Under the pieces are notes generated by a model that ran no database searches, was not told the DNA's origin, and saw only the letters and a list, made by a program, of their open reading frames with translations. Source: Nitrosomonas sp. Nm34 (lineage in GTDB: Bacteria; Pseudomonadota; Gammaproteobacteria; Burkholderiales; Nitrosomonadaceae). Taken from it: a stretch of DNA of 62,362 nt. The DNA is taken from positions 1 through 62,362 of the forward strand of contig NZ_FORD01000019.1 in assembly GCF_900113925.1 (NCBI RefSeq), read 5' to 3'. The translations under genes and the position numbers were made by a program. Below, piece by piece: positions 39,148-48,662 of the stretch. Each line of letters begins with the position of its first letter. Positions within the stretch are counted from its first letter, which is position 1.

Positions 39148-40481
39148 GATCACTCAATCAGCGGATTTTATTCAGTGCCTCATTAGTACTTTTTATCTTT
39201 ATTGTAGGTACTGCGTTGACGCTGGATCGTGCCTTTTATGATAGCGGCCAGAGGGCGCTACAGGACCGCATGCTTGGCAAGCTTTTTCTGCTGATGGGAG
39301 AGGTTGAAGTTGACCAGAAGGGTAGTCTATCCATGCCAGAAGAACTGCCAGCTCTGATTGAATTTGAGCAGCTCAATTCAGGTGTTTATGCCTTTATTAC
39401 CGATCAAACCAATACTCTTGTCTGGAAATCGTTTTCTACTTTAAGTATTCCCATACCGTCACGAGCCCCTCTATTAGAAGGTGAGAAAAAATTCGAGCAG
39501 ATTATGCTTAATGATGAGCCTCACTTTATCTACAGTTTTGCTGTAGCCTGGGAAACAGATGGAGGTGACTATCCCTTTACTTTTCATGTGATCATAGAGA
39601 GTGCATCGCTTGAGGCGCAAATAGACAGCTATCGTACAGACTTGTGGGGTTGGTTGGGAGTGATGGGATTTTTATTATTGATTATGCAGATGCTGGTATT
39701 GCATTGGGGGCTTCGACCGATGCGACAGGTCTCATCTGAGTTAAATGCCGTTGAATCAGGCGTGCAGGAAAGCGTGCAAGGGCTCTATCCAGTCGAATTA
39801 AAACGCCTTACCGACAATATCAATTCGCTCATCCAACACGAACGAAAACATCAGCAGCGTTACCGCAATGCGCTAGCTGATCTAGCGCACAGTCTTAAAA
39901 CACCGCTGACTATCCTGCAGGGTACAATCAGAACTGAAAAGCTTTCCGAGAATATGAAAACTGTTCTCGATGAACAGATCAACCGGATGGATAGTATCAT
40001 TCAATATCAATTACGTCGTGCGGCGACAGCTGGCAGTTCGCCTGGAACAAGGCTGATTGCATTACGTCCAGTCGTTGAGAAAATTGTGAATACAGTCAAT
40101 CGTGCCCATTACGACAAATGTCCGCAGATTGTCATTGAAATTGGGTCTGAGTTTTGTTTGAGGGTGGATGAGGGTGATTTGATGGAATTGCTTGGCAATT
40201 TAATTGATAACGCTTTCAAATGGTGTCGGCGGACAGTCATCATATCGGCCCAGTGTGTGCACGATGATATCGTGCTTAAAGTAGAAGACGATGGTCCTGG
40301 TGTCAAGCAGGAAGAAATAGGCAGACTCACTGAACGTGGGGTCAGGGCTGATCAAGCGATGCCAGGTCACGGTATTGGCTTGGCTATTGTGCGAGATATT
40401 GCTCAGGCATATGATGGTGCCTTATCTATTGAGCCGGGCAAGAACGCTGGAGCATCTTTTATTATCAGAATAAAGCGTTAA
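39144..40481 (+). CDS. sensor histidine kinase (PhoQ-like)
   Basis: The 445-residue inner-membrane kinase has a membrane helix at about 7-28, a periplasmic sensor region to about 165, a second helix at 170-190, a HAMP-like linker, the phospho-acceptor H249 in LADLAHSLKTPLTIL, and an ATPase domain with the N box (NLIDNAFKWC), G1 (VEDDGPGV) and G2 (GHGIGLAIVRD). The order regulator-kinase with overlapping codons and the domain style are like PhoPQ. The signal is unknown; the His-rich and PepSY neighbours suggest a metal or envelope cue. Confidence 0.92.
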   Translation: MRSLNQRILFSASLVLFIFIVGTALTLDRAFYDSGQRALQDRMLGKLFLLMGEVEVDQKGSLSMPEELPALIEFEQLNSGVYAFITDQTNTLVWKSFSTLSIPIPSRAPLLEGEKKFEQIMLNDEPHFIYSFAVAWETDGGDYPFTFHVIIESASLEAQIDSYRTDLWGWLGVMGFLLLIMQMLVLHWGLRPMRQVSSELNAVESGVQESVQGLYPVELKRLTDNINSLIQHERKHQQRYRNALADLAHSLKTPLTILQGTIRTEKLSENMKTVLDEQINRMDSIIQYQLRRAATAGSSPGTRLIALRPVVEKIVNTVNRAHYDKCPQIVIEIGSEFCLRVDEGDLMELLGNLIDNAFKWCRRTVIISAQCVHDDIVLKVEDDGPGVKQEEIGRLTERGVRADQAMPGHGIGLAIVRDIAQAYDGALSIEPGKNAGASFIIRIKR

Positions 40482-40744
40482 CAGAAATTCTTGCAATTCA
40501 GGCCATTCCAGTCTTAAATTGTGCGTCTTTTATTGATGCGCAAGGCTCCTCTGCCTGGATTATGGCGTGTTGAAAGACGTCAGATAAGAAAGGATATGAG
40601 ATAATGACGAACAGATACTTTAATAAATAATAAGATACCATGAACTATCCGCAGCATTAAAGTAAGGTTGATTTTTGAGCTGAAAAAACGGAGCCTAAAT
40701 ATCGTCTAACCTTATTCCCATTAAACCAGTTGAAAAAAACAAGC

Positions 40745-41449
40745 ATGCCTAGATTTATCGCACTAATTCCTGCTGCAGGCACCGGCTCGCGCATGAATAA
40801 TGAATTACCAAAACAGTATTTATCATTGGCTGGGAAACCAATGATTTATCATGCTCTACACACCTTGTGCCTTTCCTCGCATATTTTTAGAGTATTTGTT
40901 GTTCTCGCCCCGGATGATCATGAATGGAGCCGTTACGATTGGTCATCCTTTGCTGATAAATTGACCGTGAAATATTGCGGAGGGGCAACGCGCGCTGATA
41001 GTGTATTGAATGGATTGAAGGCAATGCAAACAGACGGATCTATCGGTAAGGATGATTGGATTCTTGTACATGATGCAGCCCGCCCTTGCCTGACTATCTT
41101 TCAACTTGACCAACTCATTGATGCACTTGCACTGGATGAGATTGGCGGCTTATTGGCGATTCCGGTTGCAGATACCTTAAAGCGTGCCGATTCAAATCAA
41201 TGTGTGATGGGGACAGAATCCAGAAATAGCTTATGGCAGGCGCAAACCCCGCAGATGTTTCGCCTGGGCCTGTTAATGGATGCACTGAGTAAAGTGGATA
41301 GTGCCGCTATAACGGATGATGCCAGCGCGATCGAAGCTTCAGGTCTTCGCCCCAGATTAGTGCAGAGCGATGCTTATAACTTCAAGGTGACTTATCCTCA
41401 AGATTTGGCCTTAGCCGAACTTGTCTTACAAAAAAGGGAAACAAAGTGA
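40745..41449 (+). CDS. ispD: 2-C-methyl-D-erythritol 4-phosphate cytidylyltransferase
   Basis: The enzyme couples CTP to methylerythritol phosphate in the non-mevalonate isoprenoid pathway. With the start at ATG 40745 it has 234 residues and begins [25 protein letters not shown], carrying the nucleotide-binding signature. [10 protein letters not shown] and [11 protein letters not shown] are further family motifs. A TTG 15 bases upstream is an alternative start. It overlaps ispF by 4 bp (GTGA), and both act in the same pathway. Confidence 0.95.
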   Translation: MPRFIALIPAAGTGSRMNNELPKQYLSLAGKPMIYHALHTLCLSSHIFRVFVVLAPDDHEWSRYDWSSFADKLTVKYCGGATRADSVLNGLKAMQTDGSIGKDDWILVHDAARPCLTIFQLDQLIDALALDEIGGLLAIPVADTLKRADSNQCVMGTESRNSLWQAQTPQMFRLGLLMDALSKVDSAAITDDASAIEASGLRPRLVQSDAYNFKVTYPQDLALAELVLQKRETK

Positions 41450-41943
41450 AGAATATAAGAGTTGGTCAGGGTTTTGATGTGCATCCACTGGTAGAAGGTC
41501 GCGATCTGATCATTGGTGGGGTAGCGATTCCTTACGAGAAAGGACTAATGGGGCATTCTGACGCAGATGTTCTGCTGCATGCGCTGTGTGATGCATTAAT
41601 CGGTGCAGCTGCATTAGGGGATATCGGTCAGCATTTTTCCGACAAGGATGCGCGTTACAAAGATATTGACAGCCGCGTGCTATTACGTGAGGTGCATCGG
41701 TTGCTGATCAGCAAGCGCTACAGGGTCATCAATATCGATGCCACTATTATTGCTCAGGCACCTAAAATGGCCCCCTATATCTTGGCGATGGTAACTAACA
41801 TTGCCCAAGATTTGAATATGTCTAGCAGCGACATTAATATCAAGGCAAAAACTGCGGAGAAGCTTGGCTTTGTAGGTCGGGGTGAGGGGATTGTGGCCGA
41901 AGCCATTTGTTTAATCACAAAAACTGACGATATTTGTGATTAA
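41446..41943 (+). CDS. ispF: 2-C-methyl-D-erythritol 2,4-cyclodiphosphate synthase
   Basis: The 165-residue homotrimeric enzyme cyclises CDP-methylerythritol phosphate. The metal-binding site is in [23 protein letters not shown] and the C-terminal [17 protein letters not shown]. The start is GTG at 41446, overlapping the ispD stop, so translation is coupled. Its own stop overlaps the start of thpR. Confidence 0.95.
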   Translation: MKNIRVGQGFDVHPLVEGRDLIIGGVAIPYEKGLMGHSDADVLLHALCDALIGAAALGDIGQHFSDKDARYKDIDSRVLLREVHRLLISKRYRVINIDATIIAQAPKMAPYILAMVTNIAQDLNMSSSDINIKAKTAEKLGFVGRGEGIVAEAICLITKTDDICD

Positions 41944-42487
41944 AACTAATATTTCTCCCGAAGAGACTATAAAAGTTTTTTTTGCAGTCTGGCCTGATGC
42001 CGCTGCTCAAGAAAGACTGAGCAAGCTAGCCAGCCAGCTCGCCAGCCTTTGTAGGGGGAGGGCCATCAATCTTCCTTTGATCCATCTTACCTTAGTATTT
42101 GTTGGAAATGTAACTGGTCAGCAACTTGAAACACTGCGCCAAGTAGCGAATCAAGTCAAACAATCAAGTTTCCATTTGACTATGGATGAAATTCAGTACT
42201 GGCAACATAATCGCATTGTCCATATTGGTCCAAGCCAATGTCCTGCTAAGCTTTCTGCATTAGTAAACGATTTACAGAATAGATTGTCTCAGGCGGGTTT
42301 TTCGCTGGAAAAACGCCGCTATATTCCACACATTACTTTGGTAAGAAAAGCGTTATGCGGAAATTTGCCAGATTTGACGGCTTCGGTTGACTGGCACGTC
42401 AATCAATGGGCATTAGTGCAATCCAAACAGACTGATCAGGGCATGGTTTATTTGTCACTTAATCGCTGGCCTCTGGAAGAAATCTGA
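41936..42487 (+). CDS. thpR: RNA 2',3'-cyclic phosphodiesterase
   Basis: This 183-residue member of the 2H phosphoesterase superfamily has the two H-x-T motifs, HLTLVFVG and HITLVRK. The family opens 2',3'-cyclic phosphates at RNA ends and was first described as a 2'-5' RNA ligase. The start is GTG 41936, overlapping the ispF stop by 8 bp. Membership in the ispDF operon is probably only a matter of coupling. Confidence 0.9.
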   Translation: MIKTNISPEETIKVFFAVWPDAAAQERLSKLASQLASLCRGRAINLPLIHLTLVFVGNVTGQQLETLRQVANQVKQSSFHLTMDEIQYWQHNRIVHIGPSQCPAKLSALVNDLQNRLSQAGFSLEKRRYIPHITLVRKALCGNLPDLTASVDWHVNQWALVQSKQTDQGMVYLSLNRWPLEEI

Positions 42488-42532
42488 ATCCCGTTATCAC
42501 ATTATGCTTCATAAAGAATCTTTGAGTACCTA

Positions 42533-43207
42533 ATGAAAATCCTAGCGCTCGATACTTCTACTGAATATTGCTCACTCGCACTCTGGCTGGATGGTAACGT
42601 GCTGTGCAAAGAAGTATTGGCAGGGCAAACGCATACTGAGTTACTGCTGCCGATGTTGCAAGCAATGTTGGCCGAATCCGGGCTGGCTTTGACACAATTG
42701 GATGGCTTTGCTTTCGGTGCCGGTCCAGGATCATTTACGGGTTTGCGCATAGCATGTGGCATAGTGCAGGGATTGGCCTTTGCGACAGACCTGCCTGTTA
42801 TCGGGATTAGCACGTTGGAAGCTATGGCCCAAAGAATTGGGGCAAGCCACGTTATGGCAGCGCTGGATGCACGTATGGGTGAAATTTATTATGCTGCTTA
42901 TACTCAAACAGTTGATGGCTGGTCAATTATACAAGCACCTATTCTCTGTTTGCCACAGCATATACCTCAGCTACCGGGCGGGCGCTGCTGGGTTGGGTGT
43001 GGTAGTGGTTTCGATCAGTATCATGAATTGCTAAGCCATCTTTACAGCAATAGTTTGTATCGGATTGAGCCGGGATGTTATCCCCATGCCCAGGAAATTG
43101 CGCGACTCGCTGCGCCAAAATTGTTGAAAGGGTTGGGCATCGCTGCCGAAGAGGCTGCTCCTGTTTATATACGAAATAAGGTGGCTTTGAAGGAAAATGA
43201 GCGATGA
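42533..43207 (+). CDS. tsaB: tRNA threonylcarbamoyladenosine biosynthesis protein TsaB
   Basis: The 224-residue protein is the TsaD partner needed to make t6A37 in tRNA. It starts MKILALDTSTEYCSLALW, with HTELLLPML and GAGPGSFTGLRIACG as family motifs. The histidine after HTE is placed as in TsaD but the full metal site is absent, as normal. It overlaps rimI by 4 bp; tsaB-rimI pairing is common in gram-negative bacteria. Confidence 0.94.
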   Translation: MKILALDTSTEYCSLALWLDGNVLCKEVLAGQTHTELLLPMLQAMLAESGLALTQLDGFAFGAGPGSFTGLRIACGIVQGLAFATDLPVIGISTLEAMAQRIGASHVMAALDARMGEIYYAAYTQTVDGWSIIQAPILCLPQHIPQLPGGRCWVGCGSGFDQYHELLSHLYSNSLYRIEPGCYPHAQEIARLAAPKLLKGLGIAAEEAAPVYIRNKVALKENER

Positions 43208-43665
43208 GCCATTCCTTGCAGCAAACCTATCAGATCAGGGAAATGCGCTTGGAAGATGTGCGTCGCGTCATTCTCATCGAACGTGAAATATTTCTTTTCC
43301 CCTGGTCAGAAATGAATTTTGCTGATTCGATCAGAGCAGGCTACCACTGCCGCGTGATAGAACTCAACGATTTGCTGATAGGCTATGCTATTATGATGAG
43401 AGGTCCCGATGAGGCCCATATTCTAACAATTGGCATTTCCGCTCAATGGCAGCATCAAGGCTTGGGTTGCAAGATGCTACAGTATTTCATTGATCTTGCC
43501 AGACAACAGCGGGCTATAGCAGTCTTGTTGGATGTGCGTGAGTCTAATATTGCTGCGGCCAATTTGTACCGACGACTAGGTTTTAAACAAATCGCGATAC
43601 GTAAAGGATATTATCCTGCTATGTGTGGGCGTGAAGATGCACTGGTGATGAGGCTGGAGTTATGA
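43204..43665 (+). CDS. rimI: ribosomal protein S18 alanine N-acetyltransferase RimI
   Basis: The 153-residue GNAT enzyme acetylates the N-terminus of ribosomal protein S18. It has the acetyl-CoA loop IGISAQWQHQGLGCKML, the LDVRESNIAAANLYRRLGF motif and the C-terminal YYPAMCGREDALVM. Its ATG overlaps the stop of tsaB, and its stop overlaps the start of the uracil-DNA glycosylase gene, so the three are translationally coupled. Confidence 0.93.
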   Translation: MSHSLQQTYQIREMRLEDVRRVILIEREIFLFPWSEMNFADSIRAGYHCRVIELNDLLIGYAIMMRGPDEAHILTIGISAQWQHQGLGCKMLQYFIDLARQQRAIAVLLDVRESNIAAANLYRRLGFKQIAIRKGYYPAMCGREDALVMRLEL

Positions 43666-44399
43666 GTCGACGACGCAAGGAGACACTGCACGAGCTTGGT
43701 TTAACCCCTATTTGGCATCGCAGGGCAGACAGCGCTTTGGAAAAATCAGCGCCCTCGACTTTGGCGAGTGATCAGTCTGTCTCAAAAGTCAATGCTGCAA
43801 AAGCAGTAATTAATGATCGAGAAGCGCAAATTTCAAGGATGGATTGGGCGCAGCTCAAAGCTACCGTTGCTGGCTGCATAGCATGTCGGTTATGTGAGTC
43901 AAGAACACAAACGGTGTTCGGGGTGGGGGGCGAACAGGCTAATTGGCTGTTTATCGGAGAAGGACCCGGTGCGCGAGAGGATAAAACAGGCGAGCCATTC
44001 GTTGGTCAAGCAGGTAAATTGCTTGACAATATGTTGAGGTCTATTCAATTACGGCGTGGCGAGGGAGTTTATATTACCAATATCGTAAAATGTCGACCAC
44101 CTAATAACAGAGCCCCTGAACCTGACGAGGCTGAACAGTGTCGGCCCTATCTGGAACGACAAATCGTTCTGATTAAACCTAAACTTATTGTTGCGTTGGG
44201 AAAGGTGGCAGCCCAGAATTTATTGCATTCTAATGAAAATATTGGCAATCTGCGTGGCATGCTACACTCCTATGCAGATATCCCTTTGATTGTTACTTAT
44301 CATCCAGCTTATCTGTTACGTTCGCTCTCGGACAAAGCCAAGGCGTGGGAAGATTTATGCTTCGCCAAAGCAACTATGCAATCATTATTGGCGCAATGA
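43662..44399 (+). CDS. uracil-DNA glycosylase, family 4/5 type
   Basis: This 245-residue protein removes uracil from DNA. After a divergent N-terminal 65 residues comes CIACRLCESRTQTVFG, with cysteines for an iron-sulfur cluster, then the catalytic region GEGPGAREDKTGEPFVGQAG, then ITNIVKCRPPNNRAPEP and the TYHPAYLLR motif. The extended N-terminus is often seen when the gene follows rimI in betaproteobacteria. The start overlaps the rimI stop. Confidence 0.92.
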   Translation: MSRRRKETLHELGLTPIWHRRADSALEKSAPSTLASDQSVSKVNAAKAVINDREAQISRMDWAQLKATVAGCIACRLCESRTQTVFGVGGEQANWLFIGEGPGAREDKTGEPFVGQAGKLLDNMLRSIQLRRGEGVYITNIVKCRPPNNRAPEPDEAEQCRPYLERQIVLIKPKLIVALGKVAAQNLLHSNENIGNLRGMLHSYADIPLIVTYHPAYLLRSLSDKAKAWEDLCFAKATMQSLLAQ

Positions 44400-44418
44400 T
44401 TTTCTCAGGAAGCCACTG

Positions 44419-44524
44419 ATTCCATTGCCAAATCAAGCCTGGCATTGCCAGCTTCTCCTTGCTATATTAGTTTTTATACTGTTTGTAGCTCGTCTTCACC
44501 TTATTTCTGATGAGGAAATGGAAT
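44419..44524 (+). repeat. ~100-bp palindromic dispersed repeat, copy F
   Basis: A diverged forward copy: the ends ATTCCATTGCCAAATC and GAGGAAATGGAAT are clear, but the interior differs at many sites. It lies in the gap between the convergent udg and lplT genes, only 14 bp from the latter's stop. Confidence 0.7.
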
Positions 44525-44537
44525 AGTGCGATCATCA

Positions 44538-45812
44538 TTAATGGACTTTATGCATGCCAATTAGATGAAGTGAGTCCTCTTTGCTTTGATTGAACAGGTG
44601 CCATTTACGGATGAGAAGCATAGCGATAGCCACCAATAAACCAAATAGCGCAATCACAACGTAAATATGCACATCCAGTAGGATGAGCAGCGCATACAGC
44701 AATATCATCACCAGAATACTGGAATTCTCATTGAAATTCTGGACTGCGATGGAATGACCGGCGCCCATCAAAATATATCCGCGATGCTGTAGCAGGGCAT
44801 TCATTGGTACCACAAAAAAACCTGCTAGACCACCGATCAAGACAAGTAACACCACCGCAATCCATAAGTCTCGCACAGTAATCATCGTCATCACGACGAT
44901 ACCCATGGCAATACCGAGTGGAATGACTTTTACTGAATCCCGCAAAGAAACTAATTTAGCTGCTAAAACCGCTCCGAGAGCAATGCCGACTGCCACTACG
45001 CCTTGCAATTGCGCGGCTTGATTGAGTGGAAAGCCCAGTGCAATATCAGCCCATTTCAAAACAATAAACTGCAAAGTCGCGCCTGCCCCCCAAAACAAAG
45101 TTGTGACAGCGAGCGAGATCTGCCCAAGCTTGTCGGTCCATAACAATTTGACACAGTGTGCAAATTCGTGAATCAGGAATGAAGGATTCTTTTTGAGTAT
45201 GCGATGATCGACTCCTGTATTGGGTATGTATAAATTAAAAGTGGCTGCAATCGTATAACACACTGCAACAAGCAGAAGCGCTACTTCTATGTGGGTATCG
45301 ATACCTGTATCCATAAAAGGAAAATCAAGCGATAGTAAAGCAGTCGAAATGGCTGGGGTAATGAGAAGCCCGCCAAACACTGTGCCAAGTACGATAGAAG
45401 CTACAGTTAATCCTTCAATCCAGCCATTGGCAATGACCAATTTTTCCGGGGGCAGCAATTCAGTCAATATGCCGTACTTTGCAGGAGAATAAGCTGCTGC
45501 ACCCAGCCCCACTATGGCATAGGCACTGAGCGCAACATATTGGTCTATCGCAAAGAACAGAAGGGTACAGCCCACGATTTTAATCGAGTTGCTGATAAAC
45601 ATGACTCGACCCTTCGCCATGGAGTCAGCAAATGCACCTACAAAGGGTGCCAGCACGACATAGAACAGCACAAATACAAATTTGAGCATGGGGGTAAGAA
45701 AGGTAGGGGCTTGTAAGTCAGTCAATAGCGCGATCGCTACCACCAATAATGCATTATCAGCTAATGACGAAAAAAATTGTGCCACCATTATTGTATAGAA
45801 TCCGCGCTCCAA
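44538..45812 (-). CDS. lplT: lysophospholipid transporter LplT
   Basis: The 424-residue major facilitator superfamily protein moves lysophosphatidylethanolamine across the inner membrane for re-acylation. It begins MERGFYTIMVAQFFSSLADNALL, typical of LplT, and has about twelve hydrophobic helices. In enterobacteria it is linked to aas, the acyltransferase that uses its substrate; no aas gene is nearby, so the partner lies elsewhere. It has its own upstream region of about 150 bp before repeat copy G. Confidence 0.9.
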   Translation of the reverse strand: MERGFYTIMVAQFFSSLADNALLVVAIALLTDLQAPTFLTPMLKFVFVLFYVVLAPFVGAFADSMAKGRVMFISNSIKIVGCTLLFFAIDQYVALSAYAIVGLGAAAYSPAKYGILTELLPPEKLVIANGWIEGLTVASIVLGTVFGGLLITPAISTALLSLDFPFMDTGIDTHIEVALLLVAVCYTIAATFNLYIPNTGVDHRILKKNPSFLIHEFAHCVKLLWTDKLGQISLAVTTLFWGAGATLQFIVLKWADIALGFPLNQAAQLQGVVAVGIALGAVLAAKLVSLRDSVKVIPLGIAMGIVVMTMITVRDLWIAVVLLVLIGGLAGFFVVPMNALLQHRGYILMGAGHSIAVQNFNENSSILVMILLYALLILLDVHIYVVIALFGLLVAIAMLLIRKWHLFNQSKEDSLHLIGMHKVH

Positions 45813-45959
45813 GAGTCCTCCTTAATAACCTCGATTTAAATCTTTCCGGGAATACTTAGTAGAAAATAGTAGTGTATATCCTAAAGGGAATAGTACCTGT
45901 AAACGGAATAATACCTTTTATGTCTCTCATTTAGATGAAAATTTTATTTAGTCTTAGTC

Positions 45960-46062
45960 ATTCCATTTCTAAATTAAACCTGATTTTGTTGGCTTTACCT
46001 TGCCCTATGATTGATGCTGTTGGTGGCTCGCCTGCACGTCATGTTTGATTTGAAAATGGAAT
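45960..46062 (+). repeat. ~100-bp palindromic dispersed repeat, copy G
   Basis: Forward copy with ends ATTCCATTTCTAAATTAAA and TTTGATTTGAAAATGGAAT. It lies between lplT and rlpA, both transcribed leftwards. Confidence 0.87.
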
Positions 46063-46127
46063 CACATACAAAATATCAATATTATAGCGATAGCTATTCC
46101 GAACGATGGATCCGTGACAGTGGACTA

Positions 46128-46712
46128 TTATGGATTGCTGGCCATATTTTCGAGGTATTCTACCCTTACTTCGGTAAGACCATGTAGACCAATCTTTTTA
46201 GCTGCACCATGTGATAGATCAATTAGTCTGTTTCTTTTGAAAGGGCCGCGATCATTAACAATGACATCTACAGCACGTCCATTACGGAGATTGGTAACTC
46301 TTACTTTGGTGGGCAGGGGAAGAGTTCTATGTGCAGCAGTTAAGCCTTGTGGATTAAAACGTGTACCCATTGCAGTTCGATTACCCGATTCCTTGCCATA
46401 CCATGAAGCAATCCCTTTCTCACGATAGCCTACTGCTGAGGATATTGGATAATATGTCTTGCCTCCTACTTTGTAGGGTTTATTGTACGGTGCATTTTGC
46501 TTGCTTCGAGATAAGGATGAGGTAGAAGGTTTGGTAAAAATAGAACAGCCACTGGATAAAAAGGCGAACAGCAATATCAATACCCCGGTAATACTTGCAA
46601 GCGGTAAATTGATAGTCGTTCGCAATTCTATCAATTTGATTGCATAAAGTTTATAAACCGGAATTATTTCTGTTTTAAATAGAGTAAATCTTGATTCTAT
46701 TCTCGTCATCAT
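46128..46712 (-). CDS. rlpA: septal ring lytic transglycosylase RlpA-type lipoprotein
   Basis: The 194-residue protein has a membrane segment (about residues 38-53) ending in the lipobox LSSGC with C56, so it is an outer-membrane lipoprotein candidate. The double-psi beta-barrel domain follows: GIASWYGKESGNRTAMGTRF, TAAHRTLPLPTKVRVTNL and VNDRGPF, which hold the catalytic Asp and His-type residues. No SPOR domain is present at the C-terminus. The stretch before the membrane segment is unusually long, so the true start may be further in. Confidence 0.87.
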   Translation of the reverse strand: MMTRIESRFTLFKTEIIPVYKLYAIKLIELRTTINLPLASITGVLILLFAFLSSGCSIFTKPSTSSLSRSKQNAPYNKPYKVGGKTYYPISSAVGYREKGIASWYGKESGNRTAMGTRFNPQGLTAAHRTLPLPTKVRVTNLRNGRAVDVIVNDRGPFKRNRLIDLSHGAAKKIGLHGLTEVRVEYLENMASNP

Positions 46713-47100
46713 CCACCTTTATGAAATTTTTAAGGGTGCTCAATGGTCTTTTAATTCCAGCAAGAGAACATTTAGCTCAGATTGAACGTATTTAGATTAG
46801 CTTTGTTTCAGATTTCACACACTTTTCCAACTAATAATAACAATGAGAAATACTAAGTTTAATATCATAGCAATCGCTTCTGCTTTGGCCAAATATGTTA
46901 GAGCTAAATTATTGATAGCCGTAGAAGGTTAATTAATAGAGGCTACATTAATAGTATTTACGCCAGATACTAGAGTAAAAATTAATAGTATCATTCTAGT
47001 CTGCTTAATCCCGTCAGGAACTGAGCTCACCGTAATCAGGCAATTTAACCGAATAAACGCTACAATATTCCTTTGATTATTTATTTCGGATTGTAAACGT
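46713..47100. other. divergent intergenic region upstream of prfB
   Basis: The 388 bp are AT-rich. A 29-codon frame at 46843-46932 (MRNTKFNIIAIASALA) looks like the beginning of a signal peptide but stops at once, so it is probably a decayed gene start. No other gene, RNA or repeat is recognised. Promoters for rlpA and prfB must lie here. Confidence 0.4.
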
Positions 47101-48217
47101 ATGGAAGCAGAACAACTTAATAGCCTGATTCACCAACTTACGGGTCTCAATGATCGAGAAAAAGCATTGCGGAGGTATCTTTGACTTCGATAATAAGAGG
47201 TTACGTCTGACTGAAGTCACGCGGCAGGCAGAAGATCCCGCAGTCTGGAGCGATGCGCAGCGCGCTCAGGAGCTAGGGCGCGAGAAGAAGACACTGGAAG
47301 GTGTGGTATTGACACTTGAGGCGATCAACAGGCAATTACAGGATGCCGATGAATTACTGCAAATTGCGAAAGAAGAAAATGACGAAGCAACCTTGCAAAG
47401 CATCTTATTGGATGTAGCACAACTTGAGAAGGAAGTAGCGGATATGGAGTTCCGCCGTATGTTCTCAAATCCTATGGATCCCAGCAATTGTTTTGTCGAT
47501 ATTCAATCTGGTTCAGGGGGCACAGAGGCCCAAGATTGGGCAGCCATGCTGGAAAGAATGTATTTGCGCTATTGTGAGCGCAGCGGCTTTGGGGTAGAGG
47601 TGCTTGAAGAGTCTGTGGGTGACGTTGCAGGGATTAAAAGTGCTACGCTCAAGGTAACGGGTGATTATGCCTATGGCTATTTACGAACCGAAACAGGGGT
47701 ACATCGCCTGGTGCGTAAATCGCCGTTTGATTCAGGCAACCGCCGCCATACCTCTTTCGCCAGTGTATTCGTCTATCCGGAAGTCGATGATAGTATCGAG
47801 ATTGACATCAATCCGGCAGATTTACGTGTCGATACTTTTCGAGCATCGGGGGCAGGTGGCCAGCACATCAATAAGACCGACTCGGCTGTCCGGATCACTC
47901 ATCTTCCTACCAATATCGTAGTGCAATGCCAAAGTGGTCGCTCTCAGCATCGGAATAGGGCCGATGCCATGGCCATGCTGAAATCACGCCTCTATGAAGC
48001 GGAATTGCGCAAACGTAATGAGACCAAGCAAGCTGTTGAGGACGCTAAAACTGATATCGCATGGGGCCATCAGATTCGTTCTTATGTGCTGGATCAGTCG
48101 CGTATTAAGGATTTACGGACTAACGTTGAAATTGGCAATACGCAAGCAGTACTGGATGGCGATTTGGATGATTTTATCGAGGCCAGCTTGAAGCAGGGTG
48201 GGACGCTGCCTGATTGA
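47101..48217 (+). CDS. prfB: peptide chain release factor 2 (programmed +1 frameshift)
   Basis: RF2 recognises UGA and UAA. Translation begins at ATG 47101, runs 27 codons to CTT and meets TGA at 47182-47184. A +1 shift skips the T at 47182 and continues from GAC 47183 to the stop ending at 48217, giving about 371 residues. The second frame contains the anticodon-like SPF motif ([15 protein letters not shown]) and the catalytic GGQ in [17 protein letters not shown]. Length and both motifs are those of RF2. The expected coordinates are joined 47101-47181 and 47183-48217. Confidence 0.95.
47171..47184 (+). promoter_or_regulatory. prfB autoregulatory frameshift site
   Basis: GGAGG at 47171-47175 acts as an internal Shine-Dalgarno sequence, followed by TAT and the slippery CTT TGA C. 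The layout is the conserved RF2 frameshift site: scarcity of RF2 slows termination at the UGA and favours the +1 shift, so the factor regulates its own synthesis. Confidence 0.93.
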
Positions 48218-48321
48218 TTTTGTTGAAATAGTGAGGCCAATTGGCAATCGTGAGTTTCACAAGCTACGTGGCAAGCTCAAGCTGCCTATGATTCAGAGTT
48301 TGAGCTTATTCTAGAAAAGCA

Positions 48322-48360
48322 CAGATCGCAATCTCGTTTCTATTAGATTGCGGTCTGTTT
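48322..48360 (+). terminator. rho-independent terminator after prfB
   Basis: CAGATCGCAATCT at 48322-48334 pairs with AGATTGCGGTCTG at 48345-48357 (one weak pair) and is followed by TTT. It lies about 105 bp after the prfB stop. Confidence 0.7.
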
Positions 48361-48556
48361 ACGGAGGAGTATCACATGTTAATTTTTAGCTCAGGGATCA
48401 GAGATCAAAGAATGAGTGCCAATGAGATGAATAAACCCATCTGGACCAGATTTAGCGGGTGTACCATTCGCTCTTTGACCAGTATTTATTATAAGTAAAA
48501 ACAATTGCTGCTGGATTTCATCTGCCTCTCAGCGTTATCTCATCTTAGCATCAAAA

Positions 48557-48613
48557 AAGCGGGTGCAGTTCCACTCGTGTATTGAACTATCTGATTCAAA
48601 ATCGCACCCGCTT
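48557..48613. terminator. hairpin between prfB and the CAP/RTX gene
   Basis: AAGCGGGTGC at 48557-48566 is complementary to GCACCCGCTT at 48604-48613; the loop is 37 bases. On the minus strand the stem is followed by TTTT, so it may terminate the convergent CAP/RTX gene, which stops 50 bp away. The remaining part of the 445-bp gap shows nothing else recognisable. Confidence 0.6.
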
Positions 48614-48662
48614 CGCTTTAAGTATGTATCCTCCGACAGTTTTATTTAAAGGTTCAACTTAA

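Noticed and set aside
46843..46932. 29-codon frame resembling a signal peptide before prfB
   Set aside because: It stops before any mature domain; treated as a decayed gene start in the intergenic note.
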